From Bryobacteraceae bacterium (GTDB taxonomy: Bacteria; Acidobacteriota; Terriglobia; Bryobacterales; Bryobacteraceae): a stretch of DNA of 64,000 nucleotides. The stretch spans positions 496,001-560,000 of the forward strand of contig JAWKHH010000005.1 in the NCBI GenBank assembly GCA_041394945.1, in the 5' to 3' direction. Numbering within the stretch: position 1 is the first letter of the stretch; each line of letters begins with the position of its first letter. The notes under the pieces are model-generated. The model did not search any database. It was not told where the DNA came from and was given only the letters and a program-made list of their open reading frames with translations. The position numbers were made by a program, and so were the translations under genes. Below are positions 53,578-61,253 of this stretch, one piece after another.

Positions 53578-54183
53578 CTACCGCCGGCGGATCACCAGCA
53601 TCGCGCCGGCGCCGACGAGCATCAGCACTGCTGAAGCCGGTTCCGGTACGCCGTTCGTCGCTGCGGCCGGCGTGAAGTCGATCGAGTTCGACGGGATGTC
53701 CATGGAGAAACCGTCGCCGAACGACGAGACCGCAAAGAAGCGGACCGTGCCATTGTCTACTTCCACGCTCCCCGAACCATCGCCCTGGCCCGAGGCGTAC
53801 TGGGTGGAGTCGCCGTTGGAGAAGAACCAGTTGATGGGCGAGCTGCTGAAGTTCTGGAACGTAAACGCGTAGTCGAGCAGAGCGGTTGGACCGCCGCTGT
53901 TCTGGACGTCGAAGTCGAACTGGAGCAGACACGCCGAGGCATCGCAGTCAGAACTGGCGAAGCCCGAGAATTTCAGCCCGGTCCCGTTCGTACCCATGAT
54001 CGGCGTGCTGAAAATCGATCCGCTGCCGAAACCGAACGTCGGTCCGGTGACATTCACGTCCGGAAGCACCACGGCAGCCTGCATCGACCCCATCGCGAGC
54101 AGTGCCAGAGGCGCCACTCGCAGTGCCGTTGCCTTCAGCCGCCCGGTCAGGAAGCGGTGCGCCCGCGCAAGTCTTGAGTTCAT
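53578..54183 (-). CDS. PEP-CTERM sorted secreted protein
   Basis: 201 residues with a long signal peptide (ALRVAPLALLAMGSMQAA) and a C-terminal VPEPASAVLMLVGAGAMLVI followed by RRR: the PEP-CTERM sorting signal processed by exosortase. The middle part is an all-beta Ser/Gly/Asn-rich domain with one Cys pair (SDCDASACLLQF). Excellent GGGAGGAGG ribosome-binding site. PEP-CTERM proteins usually go to the cell surface or exopolysaccharide matrix; no exosortase gene is in this window. Confidence 0.88.
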   Translation of the reverse strand: MNSRLARAHRFLTGRLKATALRVAPLALLAMGSMQAAVVLPDVNVTGPTFGFGSGSIFSTPIMGTNGTGLKFSGFASSDCDASACLLQFDFDVQNSGGPTALLDYAFTFQNFSSSPINWFFSNGDSTQYASGQGDGSGSVEVDNGTVRFFAVSSFGDGFSMDIPSNSIDFTPAAATNGVPEPASAVLMLVGAGAMLVIRRR

Positions 54184-54202
54184 GAAATCCTCCTCCCGAA
54201 AC

Positions 54203-54239
54203 AGTCCTTATTAGGACTAGTACTACTGAATACTTCAGT
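54203..54239. promoter_or_regulatory. two adjacent palindromes upstream of the PEP-CTERM gene
   Basis: AGTCCT/AGGACT (54203-54208 and 54213-54218, 4-nt gap) and ACTGAA/TTCAGT (54225-54230 and 54234-54239, 3-nt gap) lie side by side in the promoter region of the PEP-CTERM gene. They could be regulator sites. No sigma54 -24/-12 pattern is visible. Confidence 0.35.
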
Positions 54240-54342
54240 GTAGACTATCTCTCCGGTCCGGGGCAAGCTCTTCTGAGGGCAGACGATACCCCCATCGTGA
54301 GTGGACATGCACCGCATGGTCCGGCCGGTCGACGCGCTAGGA

Positions 54343-54373
54343 TAAGATCATTCCCGGAGCGCTCACTCCGGGA
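54343..54373 (+). promoter_or_regulatory. -10 element and 5'-UTR hairpin before the small secreted protein
   Basis: TAAGAT at 54343-54348 is a fair -10 box. It is followed by a perfect 8-bp hairpin (TCCCGGAG 54352-54359, CTCCGGGA 54366-54373, 6-nt loop). The AAAGGAG ribosome-binding site begins 15 nt after the hairpin. The hairpin may stabilise the mRNA or set its 5' end. Confidence 0.4.
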
Positions 54374-54399
54374 GTTGGGTCGGCTCGAAAGGAGTTCTT

Positions 54400-54876
54400 G
54401 TGAGGTTCACTGCTTCGCTTACCATCGGCGCCATTCTTGCTGTGGGCGCCGCCTTCGCCCAAGATCCGATAAAGACGGCTGCCGAACTGACCGGCGACGC
54501 GAAAGGATCTGCCGCCAACAATCCGGTCTGCAAGCTCTTCACCCCCGCTGAAGCTTCCAAGTACGTCGGCAAAGCCGTTGGCCCCGGCAAGAACGCCGCC
54601 AGCGGTTCGGGTTGCCAATGGGCCGACAAGGACTACGAGGGCGACATGCTCGTCCAGATCGTGGCAGCGTCCTATCACACCCCGCCCACGCAAGCCAAGG
54701 GCTACCGCGCGCTGCCCGACCTCGGCACGAAGGGTTTCGTCGTGCCCGAAATGGGCGGCTGGAAGGCCGCCGTCATCCGTGGCAGCGAATCGATCGTCGT
54801 CTCCGTGTCCGGTCCATCGGCAAGCGAGCAGACCGCGGTCAGGCTGCTGAAGGAAACGCTCGCCCGGCGCAAGTAG
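54400..54876 (+). CDS. small secreted protein, DUF3558-like pattern
   Basis: 158 residues from GTG 54400 behind AAAGGAG. Signal peptide (FTASLTIGAILAVGAAFAQ). The mature protein has two cysteines (NPVCKLFTPAEASKYVGKAV and GSGCQWADKDYEGDM) spaced as in DUF3558-like domains, which are often lipoproteins or secreted proteins of unknown role. It ends with a helix EQTAVRLLKETLARRK. No neighbours share a strand with it. The family match is by eye only. Confidence 0.65.
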   Translation: MRFTASLTIGAILAVGAAFAQDPIKTAAELTGDAKGSAANNPVCKLFTPAEASKYVGKAVGPGKNAASGSGCQWADKDYEGDMLVQIVAASYHTPPTQAKGYRALPDLGTKGFVVPEMGGWKAAVIRGSESIVVSVSGPSASEQTAVRLLKETLARRK

Positions 54877-54879
54877 TAG

Positions 54880-55071
54880 AGGTGACCGCAACAGCTCCTC
54901 ACCTTTCGCGACCTGCCTCCGAAGCAGAAACGTCTCCGCCCGCGGGCCCCGGCCGCAGATTTTGAATGATCCAAAATCCTCGTGCCAACCGCCTCCTCGT
55001 ACCTCCGGCCGCATCTCCACCCAGAGCCGCAACTGGTTCAAGTCGGCGATGGTGATCGCCCGATCACGCAT
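54880..55071 (-). pseudogene. decayed small gene, coding-like N-terminal stretch
   Basis: From ATG 55071 the minus strand encodes MRDRAITIADLNQLRLWVEM and then DFGSFKICGRGPRAETFLL, which looks like real protein. The frame then runs on without a stop into sequence antisense to the 54400-54876 gene. I read this as a small gene (perhaps 60-70 residues) that has lost its end. It overlaps the 3' end of the next open frame upstream by 34 nt, as toxin-antitoxin or similar small operons do. Confidence 0.35.
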
Positions 55072-55541
55072 ACGGTCAATCTCTTCACTTCAACAAGATA
55101 TGCCCGCGTGGGCATGACTATTGTCAGGTCGATGGCTTGGCTCTTCTGACAATCGAGCGGGTTTGGAAAAGCTCCGCGAATGGCCTTTACGACTGTGCCG
55201 TGGTAGCAGTCGGCCACGGCGTTCCGCCTGCTCTTGGTCCGACGTGTGCCAGCGAATTCGTCGAAATAACTGCGCAGGGTGCTGGACAACTGCCGTGCCT
55301 GGCCCCGCGGACGCTTGGCCTCAGTAGCCGCTGCGTCAAGTGCCCGAACGGCGCGCCGGAGCTCTACCGCGAATGCCTCAACATCGCTAACAAGGGAGGG
55401 TGCGTCCATCTCGCCGACAAGCAGGAACTCTCGCGGCCCATCAGTCGTTTCAGCCTCGCGTACAGTAGCATACATTCCATCAAACAACGCCTGTCGGCGA
55501 ACCCGCCCGCGACCCAAGTGACGATTCCGAACGACGGTCAA
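55038..55541 (-). CDS. unrecognised protein, possibly a truncated or frameshifted gene
   Basis: An open frame of 167 residues whose central and C-terminal parts look protein-like (TDGPREFLLVGEMDAPSLVS, FAVELRRAVRALDAAA, AIDLTIVMPTRAYLVEVKRL). The last stretch has a D-x10-ExK spacing seen in PD-(D/E)XK nucleases, but this alone is weak. The N-terminal 20 residues are Arg-rich and may result from a frameshift near 55520. No family is assigned. It overlaps the decayed small gene downstream. Confidence 0.4.
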   Translation of the reverse strand: MTVVRNRHLGRGRVRRQALFDGMYATVREAETTDGPREFLLVGEMDAPSLVSDVEAFAVELRRAVRALDAAATEAKRPRGQARQLSSTLRSYFDEFAGTRRTKSRRNAVADCYHGTVVKAIRGAFPNPLDCQKSQAIDLTIVMPTRAYLVEVKRLTVCVIGRSPSPT

Positions 55542-55956
55542 AGCGACCGATCGGGAGGTTGAATTGAAGATCGATGTTCAAGTCGGTTCTTGCGGCTGGC
55601 GCGCAGTGGCCGAAGAAGCTTCCTATCTTGTCATCCTTTTCAGAGCGCCAGAGGCTCCAGTAGCGTGCTTCAGAGTTCCGGCGCTTCCGGCACAATAACA
55701 TACATTCACAGTCACTCCCCCGCCGCCAAATCGATGATTCGCCAGCTCCCGACCTGGCTCGGCGGCCGAAAACCCTTGACACCGCGTGCAATAAAGGAAG
55801 TGTCGGCGTTGCTCCGGCGCCGCACTTTGAAAACCGAAAAAGCAGGCTACGACGATTTGACGGAACGAAGCCAATGGAGTCCGGCGCTAACCGGTTGCAA
55901 ATAATGGGGAAAGTCGGGAAACGCGATTGGCTTCGTTCCGCTTTTCGAAGCCAATT
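55542..55956. other. 415-bp stretch without a supportable gene
   Basis: Open frames on both strands here look random in composition, and I can support none. The stretch contains three copies of a 10-mer around 55861-55955 (separate entry). With 54880-55541 it forms about 1 kb of sequence that looks degraded and less GC-rich than the flanks. Confidence 0.5.
55861..55955. repeat. three copies of CGAAGCCAAT, two forming a 15-bp inverted repeat
   Basis: CGGAACGAAGCCAAT at 55861-55875 has a perfect inverted copy at 55926-55940, and a further CGAAGCCAAT lies at 55946-55955. On the recG-coding strand the last two form a 10-bp stem with a 10-nt loop just after the recG stop, so it may end recG transcription. 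There is no T-run, so a simple intrinsic terminator is doubtful. Confidence 0.6.
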
Positions 55957-58068
55957 TCAGCCCACTTGGGCCAGCCCATAGCGCCGCTGCCAGTGATCCC
56001 GTAGGTACGCCGTCGCCTCCCGCAGGGCCCCCTCGTCCGGCGGGTTCTCGATGAACGACGTCGCCTCGCTCCGCGCCACCTCCAGAATCTCCCGGTCCCG
56101 CAGGATATTCGCGATCCGCAGCGCCGGCATCCCCGATTGCCGCGTCCCGAAAAACTCGCCCGGCCCGCGGAGTCGTAAGTCCAGCTCGGAAAGATAGAAC
56201 CCGTCGTTCGAATCCACCATCGCCTGGATCCGCTCCTGCGCCGCCTCGCCGATCTTCCCGGTTACTAAGATACAATGGCTCTGCGCCGCGCCCCGGCCCA
56301 CCCGCCCGCGTAACTGATGTAACTGCGCCAGGCCGAACCGCTCCGCTTGTTCCACCACCATCACCGTCGCGTTCGGCACGTCCACGCCCACCTCGATTAC
56401 CGTCGTCGCAACGAGGATATCCGTCTCCCCGCGCTGGAACGCCGCCATCGCCGCTTCCTTCTCGTCCGGCTTCATCCGCCCGTGCAGCAGCCCGACCTTC
56501 AGGTTCGGGAAGACCTTCTGCGACAGCTCTTCATGCGCCTGCGTCGCTGCCTTCATCGCCTGCGTTTCCGACTCCTCGATCACCGGATACACCACGTACG
56601 CCTGCCGCCCCTCGGCGATCTCCCCCGCCACGAACTCCCACACGCGCCCGATCTTGTCCACCGCCGTATGGCTCGTCTGGATCGGACGCCGCCCCGGCGG
56701 GAGTTCGTCGATGATCGATACGTCGAGGTCGCCATACACCGTCAGCGCCAACGTCCGTGGAATCGGAGTCGCCGTCATCACCAGCACATCCGGCGTCACG
56801 CCCTTCTTCTGCAGCCGCAGCCGCTGCACCACGCCGAACCGGTGCTGCTCATCCACGATCGCCAGCCCAAGCTTATGGAACTCCACGTCTTCCTCGAGCA
56901 GCGCATGCGTCCCGATCACCATCGGAACCATCCCGCCCGCGATCAGCTTCTTGATCTGCTGCTTCTCGCGCGCCGTGTTGGACCCCGTCAGCAGCACCGT
57001 CAGGTACCCGATCTTCTCGAACAGCCGCTTGAGGTAGAAGTAATGCTGCGTCGCCAGAATCTCCGTCGGCGCGAGCACTGCCGCCTGGTAGCCGTTCTCG
57101 ATCGCGATGATCGCCGCTTCCGCCGCCACGAGCGTCTTCCCGCTCCCCACGTCGCCCTGCAGCAGCCGGCTCATCGGATGCGGCGCGGCCATGTCTTTCG
57201 CGATTTCGCCAAGCACGCGCTTCTGCGCGCCGGTGGGCTTGAACGGCAGCATCGCCTTGATCTTTTCGCGGATCTGCTCGTTCAACTCGAACGCAATCCC
57301 GGTAGCCTTCCGCGCCGTGCCGCGCTTCAAGGCAAGCCCGCATTCGAGCCAGAAGAACTCCTCGAAGATCAGCCGCCAGTGCGCCGGCGAACGAAACGCG
57401 TTGCACAGCCGCACGTCGGCATCGGAAGGGAAGTGCAGTTCACGCAGCGCCTCGCTGTACGAAAGGAGTTTCAGCCGTTCCCGGATGTGCGCCGGCAGCG
57501 GATCCGCAAGCCCCTCCACCCGCTCCAGCGCGCGATGCAGGAGGATGCGCAGCACGCGGGTAGTGATCTTGCTGACGGCCTCGTAAACCGGTACGATGCG
57601 CCCCGTGTGGAGCGCCGCGTCGGGGTCGTCCTCGGGGAAGATCTCGAACTCCGGGTGCATCATGGTCAGCACCCGCAAATAGCTGTCCTGCTCCACTTTC
57701 CCGAACAGCGCCACGCGCATCCCCGGCGCGAGCACGTTCGCCAGATACCCGCCGTGAAACCACTTCCCCGTGAGCCGCTTGCCCGAGTCGTCGGCGAACT
57801 GGACCTCCATGATTCCCGTCGCCCGGCGCGCCGTCGTCGTCGCCCGCACCGAGTGGACCATGCACAACACTGTCGCCATCTCACCAGGCGCGAGCCGCGC
57901 GATGGTCTTCACGCTCCGCCGGTCTTCGTAGCGAAAAGGCGCGTAGGCGAGGAGATCGGCGACCGTGTGGAGACCCTTGCCGGCGAACAGCTCCGCCCGC
58001 GCCGGGCCGACGCCTTTCAGGTACATCAGTGCGGTGTCGGTGTCGAGCGTCGGCAAACCTAGACCCAT
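55957..58068 (-). CDS. recG: ATP-dependent DNA helicase RecG
   Basis: 703 residues. N-terminal wedge/OB domain (LKGVGPARAELFAGKGLHTV, YEDRRSVKTIARLAPGE) and superfamily-2 helicase motifs: I LLQGDVGSGKTLVAAEAA, Ia VLAPTEILATQH, II AIVDEQHRFGVVQR, III LVMTATPIPRTLAL, V ILVATTVIEVGVDVPNA, VI QLRGRVGRGAAQSHC. RecG remodels stalled replication forks and Holliday junctions. The ATG at 58068 is directly preceded by TACAAT, which would put a transcription start inside the annotated N-terminus; Met15 (MYLKGVGPAR) is a possible alternative start. Confidence 0.97.
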   Translation of the reverse strand: MGLGLPTLDTDTALMYLKGVGPARAELFAGKGLHTVADLLAYAPFRYEDRRSVKTIARLAPGEMATVLCMVHSVRATTTARRATGIMEVQFADDSGKRLTGKWFHGGYLANVLAPGMRVALFGKVEQDSYLRVLTMMHPEFEIFPEDDPDAALHTGRIVPVYEAVSKITTRVLRILLHRALERVEGLADPLPAHIRERLKLLSYSEALRELHFPSDADVRLCNAFRSPAHWRLIFEEFFWLECGLALKRGTARKATGIAFELNEQIREKIKAMLPFKPTGAQKRVLGEIAKDMAAPHPMSRLLQGDVGSGKTLVAAEAAIIAIENGYQAAVLAPTEILATQHYFYLKRLFEKIGYLTVLLTGSNTAREKQQIKKLIAGGMVPMVIGTHALLEEDVEFHKLGLAIVDEQHRFGVVQRLRLQKKGVTPDVLVMTATPIPRTLALTVYGDLDVSIIDELPPGRRPIQTSHTAVDKIGRVWEFVAGEIAEGRQAYVVYPVIEESETQAMKAATQAHEELSQKVFPNLKVGLLHGRMKPDEKEAAMAAFQRGETDILVATTVIEVGVDVPNATVMVVEQAERFGLAQLHQLRGRVGRGAAQSHCILVTGKIGEAAQERIQAMVDSNDGFYLSELDLRLRGPGEFFGTRQSGMPALRIANILRDREILEVARSEATSFIENPPDEGALREATAYLRDHWQRRYGLAQVG

Positions 58069-58072
58069 ATTG

Positions 58073-58086
58073 TACGCTGTAGGTTA
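58073..58086 (+). promoter_or_regulatory. -10-like box giving a possible leaderless start
   Basis: TACGCT at 58073-58078, 7 nt, then ATG 58086; no Shine-Dalgarno sequence. The recG TACAAT (minus strand, 58074-58069) overlaps it, so the two divergent genes share one compact promoter region. Confidence 0.35.
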
Positions 58087-59024
58087 TGAAAAACCTCGCT
58101 CTGATGCTTGCCGGCGCGCTTGCGCTCGGCGCCGCCGACCTGCGGCTGGGGATCATCGGTACCGACACTTCTCACGTGATCGCCTTCACCAAGGTCCTCA
58201 ACGATCCCGCTGCTCCGGACCATATCGCCGGCGCGAAGATCGTGGCCTTCTACAAGGGCGGCAGCCCCGACGTCGAAAGCAGCCGCACTCGCGTCGACGG
58301 CTACGCCAACGACCTGAAGACGAAGTGGAACCTCGAGCAGGTGGACTCGATCGGGGGACTTTGCAGCAAGGTGGACGCGATTCTGATCGAGAGCGTCGAT
58401 GGCCGGAAGCATTTCCCGCAGGTGAAGGAAGCCGTGAAGTGCGGCAAGCCGATGTTCATCGACAAGCCGCTCGCGGCGACCTATGAAGACGTCAAGGAAA
58501 TCGCCAGAGTCACGCGCGAGGCGGGCGTGAAATGGTTCTCGACGTCGAGCCTGCGGTGGAGCGAGATCGCGACCACGATGGCGTCGCCGGAAGCGAAGTC
58601 GGTGATGACGTGGGGTCCCGGACCGGAAGAGGCGCATCACTACCTCGACCTCTCCTGGTATGCGATCCATCCCGTGGAGACGCTGTTCACGATGATGGGC
58701 CCCGGGTGTGTCGAAGTTTCGCGGACGTCGGCGGCCGATGGCGATGTCGTCGTCGGCAAGTGGAAGGACGGCCGCATCGGCATCGTCCGCACGGGCAAGC
58801 CGTACAGCGACTACGGAGCCGTGGTGTTCGGAGGCAAGAAGACCGCGCAAAGCGATCCGAAGATGAAGGCCGGCTACACGCCGATGCTCAGGGAGATCGT
58901 CAAGTTCTTCCAGACCGGCGTAGTGCCCGTGCCGAATGAGGTGACGCTCGAGATCTTCGCGTTCATGGACGCGGCGCAGAAGAGCAAGGAGCAGGGCGGC
59001 AAACCGGTGAAGGTCAAGATGTAG
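58086..59024 (+). CDS. exported Gfo/Idh/MocA-like oxidoreductase
   Basis: 312 residues with an N-terminal signal peptide (MKNLALMLAGALALGAA). The dinucleotide-binding fold follows (LRLGIIGTDTSHVIAFTKVL), then VDAILIESVDGRKHFPQVKE and CGKPMFIDKPLAATYEDVKEI, which includes the EKP-like motif as DKP. The C-terminal sheet domain is shorter than usual. Exported Gfo/Idh proteins are common in this phylum and probably act on sugars; the substrate is unknown. The glycine motif is GxxGTD rather than GxGxxG, so cofactor binding may be altered. Confidence 0.83.
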   Translation: MKNLALMLAGALALGAADLRLGIIGTDTSHVIAFTKVLNDPAAPDHIAGAKIVAFYKGGSPDVESSRTRVDGYANDLKTKWNLEQVDSIGGLCSKVDAILIESVDGRKHFPQVKEAVKCGKPMFIDKPLAATYEDVKEIARVTREAGVKWFSTSSLRWSEIATTMASPEAKSVMTWGPGPEEAHHYLDLSWYAIHPVETLFTMMGPGCVEVSRTSAADGDVVVGKWKDGRIGIVRTGKPYSDYGAVVFGGKKTAQSDPKMKAGYTPMLREIVKFFQTGVVPVPNEVTLEIFAFMDAAQKSKEQGGKPVKVKM

Positions 59025-59025
59025 C

Positions 59026-59841
59026 ATGCCGCTGTTCGAGCGGTACGTGATGGTCGACTGGAGCGCGCGCGCCAAGCCAGCCACTGGCAGGGACAGCATC
59101 TGGATTGGAGTGCACGGTCAAAAGGAGTGCAATCCCCGTACCCGGATGGAGGCCTTCGGACATCTGCGCAACCTGCTCGTCGATCCGATACCGACCCTCG
59201 TCGGTTTCGACTTCGCGCTCGGCTATCCGAAGGGATTCGCGGATGCGCTGAGGCTCACCGGCGAACCATGGATCGCCGCGTGGCGCGAAATCACCGGGGG
59301 CATTCAGGATAACGAGCGCAACCGGAACAACCGCTTCGAAGCGGCGTCCGAATGGAACCGCCGATATGGACAACCGCTGTTCTGGGGATGCCCAAAAAGT
59401 GCGGCGTCGCGATGGTTGTGTCCGAAGAAGGCAGCCCGCTCGTTGCCGGAGTTTCGCGAGACGGAACGAGCGGCTCGCGGAACAAAGGCAGTCTGGCAGC
59501 TATTCGGAAACGGGTGCGTTGGGAGCCAGTCGCTGATGGGCCTGCCCTACGTCCATCGCTTGCGTGAGGAGTTCGCGGGCCGCGTGCGGGTATGGCCGTT
59601 CGAAACCGGACTCTCCGCTCCAACGCGGCCGGACATCGTCTTCGCTGAAATCTATCCGTCGATGATCCCGGTGGAGCGCCGCGGCGACGAGGTGCTGGAC
59701 CGCGCGCAAGTCCGTTCGATGGCCCAGCACTTCGCCGGCCTCGATACGCGCGGCGAGTTGGCCGCGCTGTTCGCGCCTCGCTGCGAAGACCCGGCGGCTG
59801 TGGTGCGCGAAGAAGGTTGGATACTTGGAGTTAGGAGGTAG
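59026..59841 (+). CDS. DUF429/CbiG-annotated conserved protein of unknown role
   Basis: 271 residues, cytoplasmic. Conserved blocks: YVMVDWSARAKPATGRDSIW, LVGFDFALGYPKGFADAL, RNNRFEAASEWNRR, FWGCPKSA, FRETERAARGTKAVWQLFGN, VGSQSLMGLPYVHRL, RVWPFETG and DIVFAEIYPSMIPVE. Proteins of this kind have been annotated as CbiG-like or DUF429 (an RNase-H-like fold, with the Asp in VDWSA and FDFALG), without proven function. It starts 2 nt after the Gfo/Idh stop and ends 2 nt before the PhoD-like gene, so these three form an operon. Confidence 0.72.
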   Translation: MPLFERYVMVDWSARAKPATGRDSIWIGVHGQKECNPRTRMEAFGHLRNLLVDPIPTLVGFDFALGYPKGFADALRLTGEPWIAAWREITGGIQDNERNRNNRFEAASEWNRRYGQPLFWGCPKSAASRWLCPKKAARSLPEFRETERAARGTKAVWQLFGNGCVGSQSLMGLPYVHRLREEFAGRVRVWPFETGLSAPTRPDIVFAEIYPSMIPVERRGDEVLDRAQVRSMAQHFAGLDTRGELAALFAPRCEDPAAVVREEGWILGVRR

Positions 59842-59843
59842 CG

Positions 59844-61247
59844 ATGAACAGACGTGAGTTTCTCGCATGGTCCGCAGCGGCGATGACGCCGGTGGCGCAA
59901 GGCGCGCCGGGCACGCATCAGGCCACGGGCGCGAAGGTCGGCGAGGTCACCGCGTCGGCCGCGCAGATATGGACGCGCCGCACGCGCGACGCAGTCCGCC
60001 GCGCCGACGGCACACTGCCGCTGCCGAACACGAACAAGGCCCGCACGCTGCCGCTCGGCACGGACCCCGCCACGCTCGAAGGCTCCTGCCCGGGCGACGC
60101 GGGCGAGCTGCGCGTGATCGTCAAGACCGCGCAGGGCAAACGCGTCCACGAATCGAAGTGGACGGCGGTCAACGCCGATCACGACTTCTCGCACATCTTC
60201 GAGGTGAGCGGGTTGAAGCCATCGACGCCGTACGTTTTCACCGTGGAATCACGCGGATCGAGTAAAACCGATGGCACGCTCGCCGGAACGTTCAAGACCG
60301 CGCCCGAAGCCGGCGCCGACGAGACCGTCGAGTTCGCGATGCTGTCCTGTCAGAAGTATTCGCAGAAAGACGATCCGCGCGGCTTCAAGCTCTACGACGC
60401 GATCCACAAGCAGGGTCCGCGCTTCCTGCTGTCGGTGGGCGACAACGTCTATTACGACTCCGACGATCCGAAAGTGAACCACGTCTCGATCGCGCGCCAC
60501 CACTGGCATCGGATGTACTCGCTGCCGTCGATGCTCGAGTGCGTGCAGTCGGTGGGGGGCTACTGGTTGAAAGACGATCACGATTGCTACTCCGACGACT
60601 GCTACCCCGGCTACGTCAACGAGACGATGAAGCCGTTTACGTTTGAAGAAGGGCTGCATCTGTTCCCCGAACAGGTGCCGTTCGGCGAGAAGCCGTATCG
60701 CAAGTTCGCCTGGGGCCGCGCGCTCGAGATCTTCCTGCTCGAAGGCCGCGACTACCGGTCCGCGAACCGAGCGCCCGATGGCCCGGCGAAATCGATCTGG
60801 GGCGACGAGCAGAAGAGTTGGTTGAAGGAGAGCATCGCCGCCTCGCCCGCCGCGTGGAAGATCATCGTGAGCCCGACACCGCTGATCGGCCCGGACCGCC
60901 CGACGAAGCACGACAACCACTCGAACGACGTCTTCGCGCACGAAGGCCGCGAGTTCCGCCAGTGGCTGAAGGCGAACACCAACGGCGATACGTTCTGGCT
61001 CAACGGCGACCGGCACTGGCAGTATCATTCCGTCGATCCGGAGACCGGTGCGCAAGAGTTCGGGTGCGGCGCGGCGAGCGATTCGCATGCGTCCGGGACG
61101 CCGGGCGAGGACCCGCGTCTGCATCGCTTCCATCGCGTGAAGGGCGGTTACCTGTGGGTGAGCGCCGCGCGAGGGCGGCTGCTGATCGAGCACCGCGATG
61201 TGATGGGGTCGAAGGTTTACGGGCAGGCGTTCGAGTCGCGGGGGTGA
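59844..61247 (+). CDS. Tat-exported PhoD-like alkaline phosphatase
   Basis: 467 residues. Twin-arginine signal (MNRREFLAWSAAAMTPVAQG), preceded by a GGAGG ribosome-binding site. Fibronectin-like N-domain (KVGEVTASAAQIWTRRTRDA), then PhoD catalytic motifs: FAMLSCQK, LLSVGDNVYYDSDDP, GGYWLKDDHDCYSDDC, RDYRSAN and FWLNGDRHWQY. It belongs to a different PhoD subgroup from the protein at 40408. Last gene of the Gfo/Idh run. Confidence 0.9.
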   Translation: MNRREFLAWSAAAMTPVAQGAPGTHQATGAKVGEVTASAAQIWTRRTRDAVRRADGTLPLPNTNKARTLPLGTDPATLEGSCPGDAGELRVIVKTAQGKRVHESKWTAVNADHDFSHIFEVSGLKPSTPYVFTVESRGSSKTDGTLAGTFKTAPEAGADETVEFAMLSCQKYSQKDDPRGFKLYDAIHKQGPRFLLSVGDNVYYDSDDPKVNHVSIARHHWHRMYSLPSMLECVQSVGGYWLKDDHDCYSDDCYPGYVNETMKPFTFEEGLHLFPEQVPFGEKPYRKFAWGRALEIFLLEGRDYRSANRAPDGPAKSIWGDEQKSWLKESIAASPAAWKIIVSPTPLIGPDRPTKHDNHSNDVFAHEGREFRQWLKANTNGDTFWLNGDRHWQYHSVDPETGAQEFGCGAASDSHASGTPGEDPRLHRFHRVKGGYLWVSAARGRLLIEHRDVMGSKVYGQAFESRG

Positions 61248-61253
61248 GTCGGA

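Noticed and set aside
55137..55562. 141-residue plus-strand frame
   Set aside because: Random-looking composition. The minus strand in the same place has the more protein-like sequence.
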